A stretch of 64,000 nt of DNA from Dipetalonema caudispina (lineage: Eukaryota; Nematoda; Chromadorea; Rhabditida; Onchocercidae), in NCBI GenBank assembly GCA_013365325.1, contig JABVXV010000005.1, positions 806,001 through 870,000 of the forward strand. Direction: 5' to 3'. The notes below the pieces were generated by a model, which saw only the letters and a list, made by a program, of their open reading frames with translations, did no database searches and was not told the origin of the DNA. The translations under genes were made by a program, and so were the position numbers. Below are positions 27,167 through 39,361 of this stretch, piece by piece (the stretch's first letter is position 1; each line of letters starts with the position of its first letter).

Positions 27167-30100
27167 TCAACCATTTTTGACGCCTTCTTTCCCAATACGT
27201 GCACGCTTTTTAGCTGGTCTTTGTTGGTCATTTGCCTGTCCCTCATTCTCAGCCTCTTCACCCAATTCCTCCACTCGCTGCCGCAGTTTTTCGGCATCTA
27301 TACGGAAGTCTCGAACACCAATCGAATTGTTTCTAACTTGTATGTCTAATCGATTATCGTGCAGGGCTGAGCACAACAACAAGAGGTTAGCCTTAAATAG
27401 AGGGATTAAATGAGCGAATTGGCTACTCCAGCAACCCACTGTATGTAAGTCGTCTCCCGTATCATCCTCTACCACAGTCTCTGTCAAACAAAAATTCTAA
27501 TCAAAACTGATCCAATAGTATATGGTTGTAAGACTCAGATAATCTTCGCACTAAATATGGTTGCGCTATGAAAAATGTTTTTACCATCTTTAACAATGCA
27601 TACAGTAAAAAGTGGTATGTTAAAGATATTCAAATGTTTGCATGAAGCAACGTTTACTGTCAGAAGAATAAAAAGAATATCAGATTAACGAACTTGATAA
27701 AGCTCTCTCGATCGTACATAGGTAACATAAAGTGTTTCGTCCTTCTGCGACTTCAATACTTTTCGATTATGAGTAAGAGACGGTTCCTTTAATAATTTGT
27801 AAAGGTATAATCTACTCGGATCAAAATTATACTATGTAAAAGCAAAGAAGAAAAACGAAATCATGATATTAAATGGCATACGTCAAGTGGGTTCAATGTT
27901 CCCACATTTTCATCGGCGTTCTCCATGATTCGGAGGACACTGCCATGAGCAAGAGTTGCTAATTTCGTTACAGCCATCCATTCCGAAATGTCACTATATT
28001 TGTGTGTCTTCAGCATCTTCAAAATTCCTTATTTATTTAACCTTACTTTTCATTGGAGCATGAAGAGAGCTTTCAAAAACTAAGACTTCCTTCGCTAACA
28101 ATAGTGCCATTTTTAAAAAGTTCCTTCTGTTGAATGTTTTTCTGTCGTTGTAGGAAAAAAAAAAGGCTTTTTCCACTGCTTACGAACATACAGCGTGTGA
28201 CGTAATGAAGAAAAAGGCAATTTTCACCAAAACACATAAAACCCTTTTCTGTATACTAAAAAATTTTAAAACAATACGATTTGAATTGTCAGTGCTTAAA
28301 ATCAAACCAACCAATTTAACAACAACATTGAGTGCCTCGTACTGCGCAGTTAACAGTGCACAGATCGGCTCTTTGGCCACTGCATAATCAATGTGTACTG
28401 AGAGTAATAGAAGAACCACATCTGCTAATCTGCTACACAAGTCAATTACTTTGACGAGACCAACATCCACTAAAACGCAATTTCGTCATAAAAAAGATGT
28501 CATGGAACGAATTATGTAAAACGTTTTGAAGAGATTTGAAATGTGTGTGGAATTGCTCAGCTGAAATTCCGATAAAAATTGCTAACTTGAGGATATGAAA
28601 ATCTGAGACATCATTTCTGTAGCCAAACGCGCATCTGAAAGAGAAGCGGAGCAGGCTGCAACCACCATTTCTGCACTTGTTTCCACTGTTATATCATTTA
28701 TGGATGCCAACAGATGAGCCGTTTCCTGACCAGAACGTATGAAACATTTTCAATAAACATGAAATATGATTATGATAAATCAGGGTAATGTGATCTTTCT
28801 TAATTAAATTAAAATTGTAACTTATTAAAAACTCAGTACGTACTTTTTCCTTATCACTCAGGATAATTATTATTTGATTGGTGGCAGCTCGCAAAAAATT
28901 CGTGTAGTGAATGTCACATCTGCCAGCTCGTTCGATATGCATATAGAGATGCCAAATCTCTTTTAACACAGTTTTATCGCCTGAATCAAAGTACCACAAG
29001 AATTTCCAAAATCCGTTGTGTAAGATGAAATTTGTTTGAAGATATCCAGTTATCAAAACTTAACACATGAATTAAGGAGAACGACATGACAGGTATGATT
29101 TAAGTTGCTTTCAGAATATATTTCCAGAGTACAATCAACAAAACACGTGTTTCATCAACAGAAAACGATTTTACGAGCGACATAAACTACAGATCTGGTA
29201 ACTATTAGTTAATCGGAAGAATGAATGCTGTTTGTCAAAATATAATGTATACTGAATAAGACCCGACCCCATAAAGACCTTACCTATTTCATTTTTTTGC
29301 AGTATATTGCGAATAAGCTTTGCACACTTCAACTGCGCCTTTTCATTTGATACTTGTTTGAACAGTGCACGGCAGGTGGTGACTAGTGCAAGTGCCTGCT
29401 GAGTAAAATCTGATGTCATCTTCCGCTCCTCGAAATCTTTATAAGCCTCAAGTAGTTTCGGTATTACATGTGACAAGATGAATCGAATCATCAAAAATGC
29501 AGCATTTTCGTGTTTTTGATCTTCATTCGATTTGTTCAAGATTCGCCCTGAATGAATTGTAAAAAATACAAATATCCGGTGATGTTATTACTAGAAAATT
29601 AGTAATTTACTGTTTAACAACAGTACTTGCTTCCTGATTTTGACTTGCCTACGCTGATAATAAGTCCAATATGGGAAAAAGTTAGGAAAAAATTTTCAGC
29701 AATCCAGAACTATAATTATGGTATTTCAAAAAGTGAAATCCGTAAACCTATAATTTCTAAGTGCTTTCGCCACTAAGAGTATGAAAAATAAAAAATCAAA
29801 GTCGCTAATTCCGAATTTCAGTCACTTCGAAAAGGAGACCATGCTTCAAGAAAATTAACATCGTTCAACTTTTCAGAATTATGAAAATGATGATATTAGG
29901 AAATTTATCGAATAGCCATTACTTACACATTTCCATAAGGAAACCGTCGCAACGAAGACCATACTTTGAGATCATCAAACAAATTACGTTGGAGAATGCC
30001 ACAGCAGCTTGTGTACATTTGTGATTCCACAACTCAAACAAAGTTGATTCATGAACAAAACTACCACCAACGTACAGAAGAAGCATAGTCCTATAAATAT

Positions 30101-33100
30101 GACAATATAAACCATGAACTTTTCCATATAAGATTAAACGGTTTTGAAAACTGTTATTTCAAAAGAGAAAGTTGTTGATGAACAAACCTTGAAAAAGAGC
30201 AAAGTGCGATAAAAGGTGCGCGAGTATTACACTTATATATATCAATAGAAATCCGCTGTGCCCAATCCATCGCCCACACAAACATATTTTCACGAAGAAG
30301 TTGCAAGCATTCTTCGTCTACATCGATGCCTTCTTCATTAACCCTTCTAAATGAATTTATCCGGGAAATACATGTCCTTATTTACCTACCTCTACAAGCG
30401 TACAAATTTGCCCAGCATATCTTATCTTACAATAATGGATCTCAATCATCATACATGTCATGAAGGAAATAAGCAAATACAACTGCGTCAATTACGTAGC
30501 GGTGAGAATGTCGCCAGCATTACATATTACTTGGAAAAATATGGCGTAGCAGACCCAGTTAGAATTAATATGCAATGCATACGGTTCTGGTCTTGAAAAT
30601 TTACTAAAATCGCCTGATCAAACATCTCAGTGAATTTCACGACAGTTGATGACATCACCTATGCATTCTTGAATCGACGCCAAAAAAAGCTTACGATGTA
30701 GCCGTTAATCGTTCCATCTAATGCTCTAGCTGATTTAGCTGCTTGTATTTGATTATATGGTCTTCACTGACCAATATGCATTGGCATTTTAATGTGTTCC
30801 AATATTATCAAATATTTCTATTCTCATCTATGATGAGCTGCTAAGTTTAGATTTGGTAAGGATGCGACTGATAACTGCATAATCTCTCAACGACTATGAA
30901 AAATAAAAAATTTCAACTTACTGAATGAATTGTAAAACTATGCTTGTTATGGATTGCAGATAAGGTATAGTAGATGAATAAGCTACAGTGATTTTCTCTC
31001 CCTTGCTCTCTTTCTTTTTCGCCGTTTTTTCCTTCAAAACTTCGTTTAATTCTTCACGTCTACGCAACAACATTAGCAGTTTTTCTGCTGCTTCTCTCCT
31101 ATAAAAAGCATAGCTAAATGCAGTAAATGCTTTCACTTACATTCTATCATAAATAATTGCAGTATCCGTACCTGGCAAGTACACAACCTACATTCCACAG
31201 GTGTTCGATAAGAGCATCGTAAAGAGAGATCATCAATGATGCGAAGCTCAGGTTCGTGCGACCAGCAATGGAAAATGAGAAATCCGAAAGCTTATCCAGC
31301 TACAAAGAAAAAATTTATTTTCTCCTCAGCGGATCAAACAAAGAATCTATTTACTTGATTGAAATAGAAACCAAGAGACTTCACTTTTGTTGAAAATAAT
31401 CAAGAATAATAGCAAATTTTAAGTTCCAAAGTGGGAAATTGCAACATTATAAAGTTAACCTGTAGATCGTGCACATCACGGTCTATAGTAAATTCAATAA
31501 GCTTATCCAGTTTGAACATGGCCTGGCATACTTTTGCATCTTCGCCACTTATAACTTGAGTCGATGTGTTTCGCAAACTGTATATCGACAAACGCATCAA
31601 TAAGCTTACAGCCTGTAATTATAGAATGAATTATACTGAAGCAATATGAGGTGAAGAAGAACTGATACCGCATGAAAGAAATGAATTGTTATCATATAAC
31701 TCCAAATACACAGGATACCTGGACTAAATCAGACAAAGGTTCAAGCAGGATAGTGGAGGACTTCGAAGATTCAACGTAGGTAGAGCGAGATATTTGCTGT
31801 AGAGTTGCAAGATGTGTTACTAGAAGATCCAAAGTCGGATGCACTAAATTTTGATTGGCAGATGCTGCTTCAACAATACCTCTGAAAATATAAACATGCC
31901 ATCAGAAAAGAAAAGAAAGTTTCTGGCATTGCATGTTCACATGATTTTACAGAAGTACTAGAATAAGCTGATAAATCAAGACAACGCAGCTCCTACAGGC
32001 AATGTAAGTTCACATCAGACCTAATCACGTACGGAAAGTCCAAAACCGAACAGATATAGAATTAGTTTATTTGTTTATATATATATCGCTCAGCTAATAA
32101 TTCAAAAACATGCCTGTACAATATGCTTTTAACACTTGCGGGCTGTGAAAAAGTTCGCTTCAAGATTCCAATGATCTCCAACGAAAGCTCTGCATTTGTA
32201 TTTTTCGTTTCAACACCCATGTTTTGCAGGGCCTAAAACGAAATTTTTAATATAAAATAAATTAAATTATCACAACCCATATTAGCCTTCATTATGTGCA
32301 AGCTCTCCTAGAAGTTACCTGAGTGGAGAACGTAGCGAAAGATTGGCTGTAATAATCACTTTTTACAGCCGAGCGCATTGTCGATGACCGTAGAAGGAGA
32401 AGTAGTATTGGTAAGACTGTAGCGACTGTTGAATCACATAGTACATGTTTTTTCATTCGATTGATTATAATGGCAATTAACTGTGGACGTAATATAATAA
32501 CTGGCAGTAAAGCGCGAACTAGTGAAACAGCAATACCCTAAAAATAAAATAAAAAAGAAAAATTTGCCGCACCACTTACTCACTTCATATTTTAGAAGTT
32601 ACTGGAATTCTGAAATGCTTTAAAATCAAAGCAACATCTTTTCTGGAGGGCAAATTTAAAAAAGCATTGAAGGCAAAAAATTACGGCAATAATTACCTCT
32701 TTTAGATCGCATATACTGTCCATCCAGGACCGCAACGATTTCCATGCATTCAATACATGTACTGTTTGTTTCGATACAATATCAACAATTGCATCTGGAA
32801 TTGCACTAACAACCACAAATGATAGTGATGCTTGACATTTAAAGATTACGAATCGAAGTACAAGATATTACACAGCAACTGCTTTCATATAGATCCAGTA
32901 ATGATAGTAGTGATGCAGGATAATATAAATAAGTTAAACAAAAACGTCTATAAGAATCACAAGAAACTAAGTACCAATCAAAATAAGTGCAGAGTTCTGC
33001 TTAGAGCATGTAAATAATACTGTAAGAACCCTTTCCAGCAGTTGGCCGATGGATGCCACATCTACTTTTGCTAATGAAACCAGTATTGACTTGCCCAGTG

Positions 33101-35870
33101 ATATAGCTCCAGTATCGTCCACAATTCTAAAGTACAGTGGATAGAATATGTTGAACTAACAAATCATTTTCATGTCTCGTCTGTTTTTTAGAAAAGTTAC
33201 TTAGCTAAGGCACTCGTATAAATTCCCAAAAATGATGCATAAAAAGACACGTTTTAGCATAAGACAAGAAAATAACATGTCAGTTGAAACTGTCATGCAG
33301 CAAAGCGATCATCCTTCTTCTTTGTTGAATAAATAATCTTTCTGCTTCAACCCAGAGCAGGAGAGCAAACATTTGATTCGATGAAGAACACAATATTATC
33401 ACAATTTACATATATTATAAAGTACGTTCCAATGTGGAACTTTTTATTGCTCTCCCGCCCAAATTCTAGAATTGCAATAAAATTTCGAGTCAAATGAAAA
33501 AAATTACAAAGCAAAAAACAAAGATGAGCCCTTAAAATTTTATTAACACGGTTAAATAGAATAAATCTGCATATCTATTAAAACACTGTTTACCTGCCAT
33601 CCGAGAACTTAACTTCAGTATTGCATTTATCCAGCAGCAACATGAGCGCAACTTGTTCAAGTGCACTGCCAATAACAGAACACCACTTGCTATCACTAAC
33701 TGTAGCTTCAACAACTGCATCTAAATTGCCTTTCAAAGTTTCCACATCACAGTCACCCATGACATCACGAATCCAAGTACTTCTTTTCAAACGGTCACAA
33801 TGTTTCTGCAGTTTCACGACATTCTGCTTCAGTTCTGCCATACTTACGGATTGATATCGTGTTGTATTACAGAGCGAAAGTAGGCATATCAATGCAAATC
33901 TATTGCACGAAACAAGTTGCCGATGGCGCTGAAACGCTTTATATGTTTCCCGTAGAGATAAAAGAAACTATTTGTAAATCATCCATGCATTGTAATACCA
34001 AAGGCCTCAGATTGTAAAAGAATTTGATATGATGAAAGCGTTTCAAAAAATATTTAACCTTTAATCGAGCAAAAAATAATTTTGGGATGGTAACGTTAGA
34101 CTCGAATAGTTCATGAAGTTCAACCAACAACGTGTACAAATCCTCGAATGGAAAATTTGCTTTGGCCAACAAATGATCGCATATCTTAACATATTCAAAA
34201 AACTCCATTGTGTAAAGTTGTATTGCTTTCAACATTATCAGTATTTATTGTTACAAAATTATGATTGGAATACGAGATCACACAAATCCATGCATGCTAT
34301 CTTTTATTTTCAAATGAAATCAGAATGGAAAAAAAATTCGGTACAAAAAATTACCTGTTCTCCTTTCCAATTAATCACCTCGGGAAGCACGATAATCAGT
34401 TTCAAACAGATTTCTGGTGTCGCTTCAGTACGCAACATTTCCTCCACAAACAAACTAAGGATTTCATACAGGGAACATTTTCTACAAACCACATCGAATA
34501 TGCAATAACATGCAATCCAGAATTAACACTGTTAGTAAAAAAAGAAAAAGTAATGAAATAATTTTACCTCAGCACAATAATGAGCTCTTTTAACGAAGTG
34601 CAGCTTACAACATCACTTAGAAGTTTCAGTAAAAACACGACGCGAAATTCTACACAATCAACAATATTCTCCTCCCAATCAATAAACTTATCCTCTAATT
34701 TCACCATACATTGAAGGAATATGATTGTGGCGCTCAACCAGCTGAAATACCAATATTTTACTCAAAAATTAAATTTCCAGTTTTTACGAATTTTGCCTTA
34801 TTTAGCAGCTCCTGATGTTATATTGCATTTAAAGCTGTAAGATATATGGAATAGAAACCTTTTTTTTAATACTCGTCCGCTCATGAAATTCTCCGCAATG
34901 TATCCACCAAAAATTTTTGTATCACTTCCATTCATTCTATATATCTGAAGAAATGGTGGTATTGACAGATATCCGCACTTATGTTTTGTCTTCTAATAAA
35001 TATCACTTGGAGATTCATTATATCCATTAGTTACTACCTTGAAATGAGGGAATTAAAACATCAGATATTATGGTAAGATGGCCAAGAAATCCATAAAAGC
35101 TATGAAAAGCTTTCTAACCAAAAACAGTTATATGTTTCATACCCCATTCAGTACTGAGGCTTCACTTCCCAAGTTTAATATAATGCACTATATGATTAGA
35201 AACCTATCAGATGAAAGAGGAACCTTCATTTCCCTCATTTCGCAAATTTTATATTGCGCTATCCATCCCAAGTGGAATCTCTCTTCCATTATTTGGTAAT
35301 AAATAAAAAGTATAACCTGTTCTTCAAGCACACTGCGTAGAACTACGATGGGTTCATATCCAAGATTGTCGATTTTCATTATATCCATAACTAGCAATAA
35401 CATCGGTAAAATATGATCCGTTTCGGTACTCACATGACCTACGGCAGTGTACCAACTTTTGACAAAGTTCGAAAACAGTTCTCCTCCATCCTTCTCGCAT
35501 TGCAGCATCACAAAATTCGTGAAATTTTGCTGAAAAAAAATCTTTTCACATCTGATTCAAAGAAAACCTTCAAGATTTTCCCTTCTCCTCTTCCCTCTTG
35601 CTTCCTCTTACCGCTGAACCCATCACAGATAATCTTTTATAAATACTATTAGCTAAAAGAAATGCTCTAAAACAATTCACTTACCCAACGACGCTCCTCT
35701 GATAACTGTAACAGAATCTTGTTTATCTGTTGCACATATTTCTCATTGTTTTGAGGACATCCACTTGCAACATACTTGTTAACCTGAGTACAAAACTGTG
35801 TGCAAAAGCTTTCATAAGTTCGAGTAGATTGAGAACTCTGTGTAGGGCTCGTTATGCTTGTAGTATCCAT
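27167..35870 (-). CDS. fnci-1: FANCI, Fanconi anaemia ID-complex subunit
   Basis: A long helical-repeat protein starting MDTTSITSPTQSS at 35870; an acceptor at 35886-35887 lies just upstream. FANCI pairs with FANCD2 as the DNA clamp that marks stalled forks for interstrand crosslink repair in the nucleus. The call rests on two remembered matches: the C-terminal exon (27167-27487), with VRDFRID, an acidic stretch (EELGEEAENEGQ), then a basic nuclear-localisation-like tail (PAKKRAR), as in human FANCI; and 29283-29547, with HENAAFLMIRFILSHVIPKL followed by a Phe/Thr-rich helix, matching the centre of the human protein. Blocks read with some confidence: 35685-35870, 35317-35529, 34561-34743, 34355-34481, 34059-34220, 33594-33928, 33030-33126, 32699-32815, 32319-32537, about 31190-31300, about 31090-31136, 29283-29547, about 28850-29050, about 28620-28730, about 28290-28470, about 27890-28020 and 27167-27487. 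Several borders in between are unresolved. The segment equivalent to the mono-ubiquitination site lacks the expected lysine. Confidence 0.82.
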
Positions 35871-36712
35871 GATACGAAATTATTCCTAGAATCGATGAAA
35901 GATGAAGATTAACCAGTATTCCTTCGAGGGTATAAATGTACAAATAACCAAAAAACTGGCTACAACCTTCAACTCGCAAGAATCATTGTAATAATTCTAT
36001 CAAACAGCTTGATAACTGCTTATCTTCATATAGAACAATAATGACTATCTGATTTATCCTTCCGGATAATGTCCGTCTGGAGTTATTTGCAGATACGGGG
36101 AAAGGAGTACCAACAAGATAGTACTGACAGATAATCTCCTCAATTCTATTCATTTAAACATATGAAATTTATCACTGTTCTATTGATTCCTACACTTTGA
36201 AGACTAGGTTTTGCTCATTTCCCGCACCCTGAAGATGTCGAGATAGAAGAATCCCCGCCCGTATTTGTAATACTGCCTCACAGCAATAGAAATGCAATGA
36301 GAGAAGCATTTTTCAAAACTTCCCGCAATTTCTCTTTCGAATTTTGGAAGAGAGAATGAAAGGAGGTGCGAAAGATCGCGTGAAAATAGTATACGACAGG
36401 GATAGCAAATAACAACGAAATAGTTTACCGGAAGAACAGATATGAGGTCGATTTTTAGCATTTCGACGCTCAGGCCTCGATACAAGTTGGTCCTTTCTTT
36501 CAGGCATTCTCGGGATTTTGCTGGAAGTGGGAGTACTCCTCATAACTTCTAGCACTTCACTATCTCATGGCAGAGTAGAAGGATTGTATGAATTGTACAT
36601 GATGAAATGTTCACCATTGCTAATCTTGATTATCACACCCCTCCCATTAATCTGATCTGATCAATCCTATCAACTTATCCCCACTCTCCCCCTTGTGCAT
36701 TTGCAGAATTGT
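35871..36712. promoter_or_regulatory. Head-to-head promoter region of FANCI and ZNRD2
   Basis: The two start codons are 842 bp apart and point away from each other. Lone acceptors sit just before each ATG: 35886-35887 on the minus strand, and TTTGCAG ending at 36706 on the plus strand, seven bases before the ZNRD2 ATG. A basic minus-strand frame occupies 36313-36555 and is described in the findings. Confidence 0.5.
36700..36706 (+). promoter_or_regulatory. Likely spliced-leader trans-splice acceptor of ZNRD2
   Basis: CATTTGCAG ends at 36706, followed by AATTGT and the ATG at 36713. No upstream coding exon joins it in frame, and so short a leader is typical of nematode trans-spliced mRNAs. 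A cis-spliced untranslated exon is the alternative. Confidence 0.5.
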
Positions 36713-38272
36713 ATGGGTCATCATCAGTTCGATATCACTTCGAAGAGTAAATCACCAGAAACTGAAACTGATATTGCTGATCAAGTTAAAGGAATGGACT
36801 TGAACGGCTTGCGGCGAGTGACACAGGTATACAGGTCATCTCGTTATCGATCACATTTTTTTGACCTCATTTAGTGGATGTAAACCGAGATAGTTCTAGA
36901 ATTTTTTCTTCACATTTCCAGTTTATTACTCTTGCACGAAAAACTACGTAGTTACTGAATAACTCGAACTCATGAAATTTTAGAGTGGTTTTCTTCCCCG
37001 AAAAGTGCCACGCATTCTTTTCAGGAACATCAACAATTATTAGAACAAACAAGACGTCGTCTACGTGACCGTGTTTCATCACGTATGGGCGAATTACTTC
37101 TTTTAGGACAGACTATGCTCAATGAATACTGCGAGTTATGTGCGGTGAGTTCGCTTCATAGAAAAACTGTAGGAAGTGCTTCTTTTATTCATTGAATACA
37201 GTCATAAAATAAATAGTAACATGCGGGCATTCTCGGCTTCTACTAAATTTCACTTAACCTCATAAGCTTTATTTTTAGATCTACAATTTCACCTGACATG
37301 ATTAAATAGATACGAAACATTGTGCCAGTTTTGTTATCGCATAATTTCATTATTTAAAAGAGGTTCGAAGTAGTAGTGTTAGTACTAGTAATAAATCTGT
37401 TTAGCAAAATTCCAATGTTTGCAGGGTATTTTGATGCAGGACCGTCAAGGAGTTCGCTCTTGCATTACTTGCGATATGGTTAATGCAGAGCTTTCAAGGG
37501 AACAGAACGACAGGATTGTAGTTCCGAGTAACGGTACATTCCACATAATCTTTTTCTTTTTTTTTTGCCAAAGCCTTAATGAAGACAGTCAATGCATGAG
37601 ATATTTGCAGAATTCTGACTTTAGTTGTACAGTAAATCTTTTTTTTCAGATGACCTGAACGACTTGAATGATATTACAACTGACAGCAACATGAGTCGAA
37701 GTAATGAAGTTTTGGAAACACCGGCCCAGTTTCTTTCAGCAGACTCTCCCCCAAGATCTTCTGTGAGTATTAAGTGGGCTAATAATTTTTTTTTTTTTTT
37801 TTTTTTTTTCGGGAAATAAGAGGCTGACGGATGTTCTGACTTTTAATGGTAGTTCCTAGTTGATTTAGCATCGTAAAGAATGCCATCCAGCTGTATACGT
37901 TCTTGCTGTTATATTTCTAAACAGTCGTGGTTTTTTTTTTTAGCACTCGCCAATTGAAAGAGGTTTGTCTGTGCAAACTCTCTCCAGTCGTCGACTCCCT
38001 GTAGAGGACGGCATATCACCGGTATGTTTTCTTTATTACTTCTTTATCATTTATGATAATTTGTCATTTAGAGAAATGCAGCTTTTTGCCTTTTCCAGCA
38101 TGCTGATTTTCTGGGATCTGGAAGTGTTAAGACAGCAATAGAGGCGGTTGATGATAAACTAAGGTGGTGCGCAGAACGATTGAAAAGCTGCGAAAATGTG
38201 GAAGAAGTAATGAAACTATACGAAACTATTGATCGTGGCATTGGAATTCTAAAACATTTCATGGGTACTTGA
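36713..38272 (+). CDS. ZNRD2 (SSSCA1/p27-like) zinc-ribbon protein
   Basis: Six exons: 36713-36826, 37025-37144, 37425-37533, 37650-37762, 37944-38021 and 38099-38272; all phases close to 235 residues. Exons 2-3 hold the family signature: RDRVSSRMGELLLLGQTML, then a zinc ribbon with ELCAG, MQDRQG and SCITCD giving the CxxC pairs. The last exon holds the C-terminal amphipathic helix pair (LRWCAERLKSCENVEEVMKL), which matches the end of human SSSCA1. The middle (exons 4-5) is low-complexity and rich in Asp, Ser and Pro. Human ZNRD2 is about 199 residues, so this one carries a longer N-terminus. The family's role is poorly known; it was first described as an autoantigen and linked to mitosis and tankyrase binding. 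Confidence 0.88.
37786..37809. repeat. Poly(T) tract in ZNRD2 intron 4
   Basis: An uninterrupted run of 24 T starting about 23 bases after the exon 4 donor of ZNRD2. It lies far from the acceptor, so it is not simply its pyrimidine tract. Confidence 0.9.
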
Positions 38273-38639
38273 TGTACTCGAATTTCTTGTCATTTTGCAT
38301 AAATTCTTTCTTCTCTGGAAGTAATAATGACGCTAAAGCAGGTATCTTGTTGGTGATGGAGATTCTGCTTAGCTCATATATATTTATACTGTTTCCATTC
38401 GAATTTTTATGCTTTCTCTCAAAATCCTGTTGGAACTAGTGTAGATTTCATATAAATTCGAAGTTCAGTAAACTGTTCACACAAACTAAAGCGCAATTGT
38501 ACAACTTGAATTCACTCTTAGCAACTGTGTTTGTTCCACTGCTGAACTGTGCTTTCTTGAATCTGACTATACGTGGGTTATTTTAGAAATTGAATCCATC
38601 TCAAACTACAAAAGCAATGCTTTTCGTGCCTTACAAGAC

Positions 38640-38711
38640 AGCAGCGTGGCGCAGTGGAAGCGTGCTGGGCCCATAACCCAGAGGTCGGTGGATCGAAACC
38701 ACTCGCTGCTA
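38640..38711 (+). tRNA. tRNA-Met (CAT), initiator type
   Basis: A 72-base cloverleaf. The acceptor stem AGCAGCG pairs with CGCTGCT; position 1 is A and pairs with T, an initiator hallmark. The anticodon CAT is at 38672-38674 in the loop CCCATAA, with a GGG:CCC run in its stem. The T arm is GGTGGATCGAAACCAC, with ATCG where elongator tRNAs have TTCG, again initiator-like. There is no intron. A T run (about 38721-38725) follows and could be the RNA polymerase III terminator. Confidence 0.96.
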
Positions 38712-39361
38712 TTTCCCTGGTTTTTGTCCCTTATATTTCTGTTCTGCCTTGTGACGTAGAGAACATGGTGTTGCGATGTGTACTACTCATTTTGAGATGT
38801 TCAGAAAACCATAGTAAATGTGAGGTGTTGCATATTTAAAAGATGCGCAAAAAACGAAAAAGTGCTGAGATGTTACATAATTATTTCCTTTGGAGTTGCT
38901 GTGACTGATTCCGATTTGAAACTAAAACATCATACTTCTGTGCTCTTGCCACTCTTCTGGGCTTCACTACTCATCGTTTGTGTTTCTGCAGTTTCAAAGC
39001 CCGGACTTTTTTCTTCATTTATCTTTTCCTGACGTTGTTTAGCCTCCTGAATGTAACTTCCATGTTTAACAGTCAACAATAAAAGTCGATACGCTGGGAA
39101 AATGATAAAGAAAGTGAGAAGTAGATATGGCCTAGTACGTTCTGTTTAATTTCAGAGGGTTGGTCATGGCACTGGACAATTTACCCTGAAACAGTACATT
39201 CAGCATCTCTGCAAACAGAATGAATGATTCGTCGAGAGTTAAACGGAGCAACGGATCCTTTTAATATTGCATTGCTGCGATAAGTAAAACAATACAGGCT
39301 GAACAACAACATCATTTTGCATTGAAACTATAATACACACCTGAATTATGCATCTTCAACA
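38712..39361. other. Between tRNA and EGF gene 3' end
   Basis: No gene seen. The 3' UTR of the minus-strand EGF-domain gene probably occupies the right part. An alternative last exon for that gene could lie near 39175-39215, where a TTTGCAG acceptor exists on the minus strand. Confidence 0.4.

Noticed and set aside
37786..37809. Homopolymer tracts as marks of retroposed copies
   Set aside because: None of the long A or T runs is next to an intronless gene copy or target-site duplication; they look like simple repeats.
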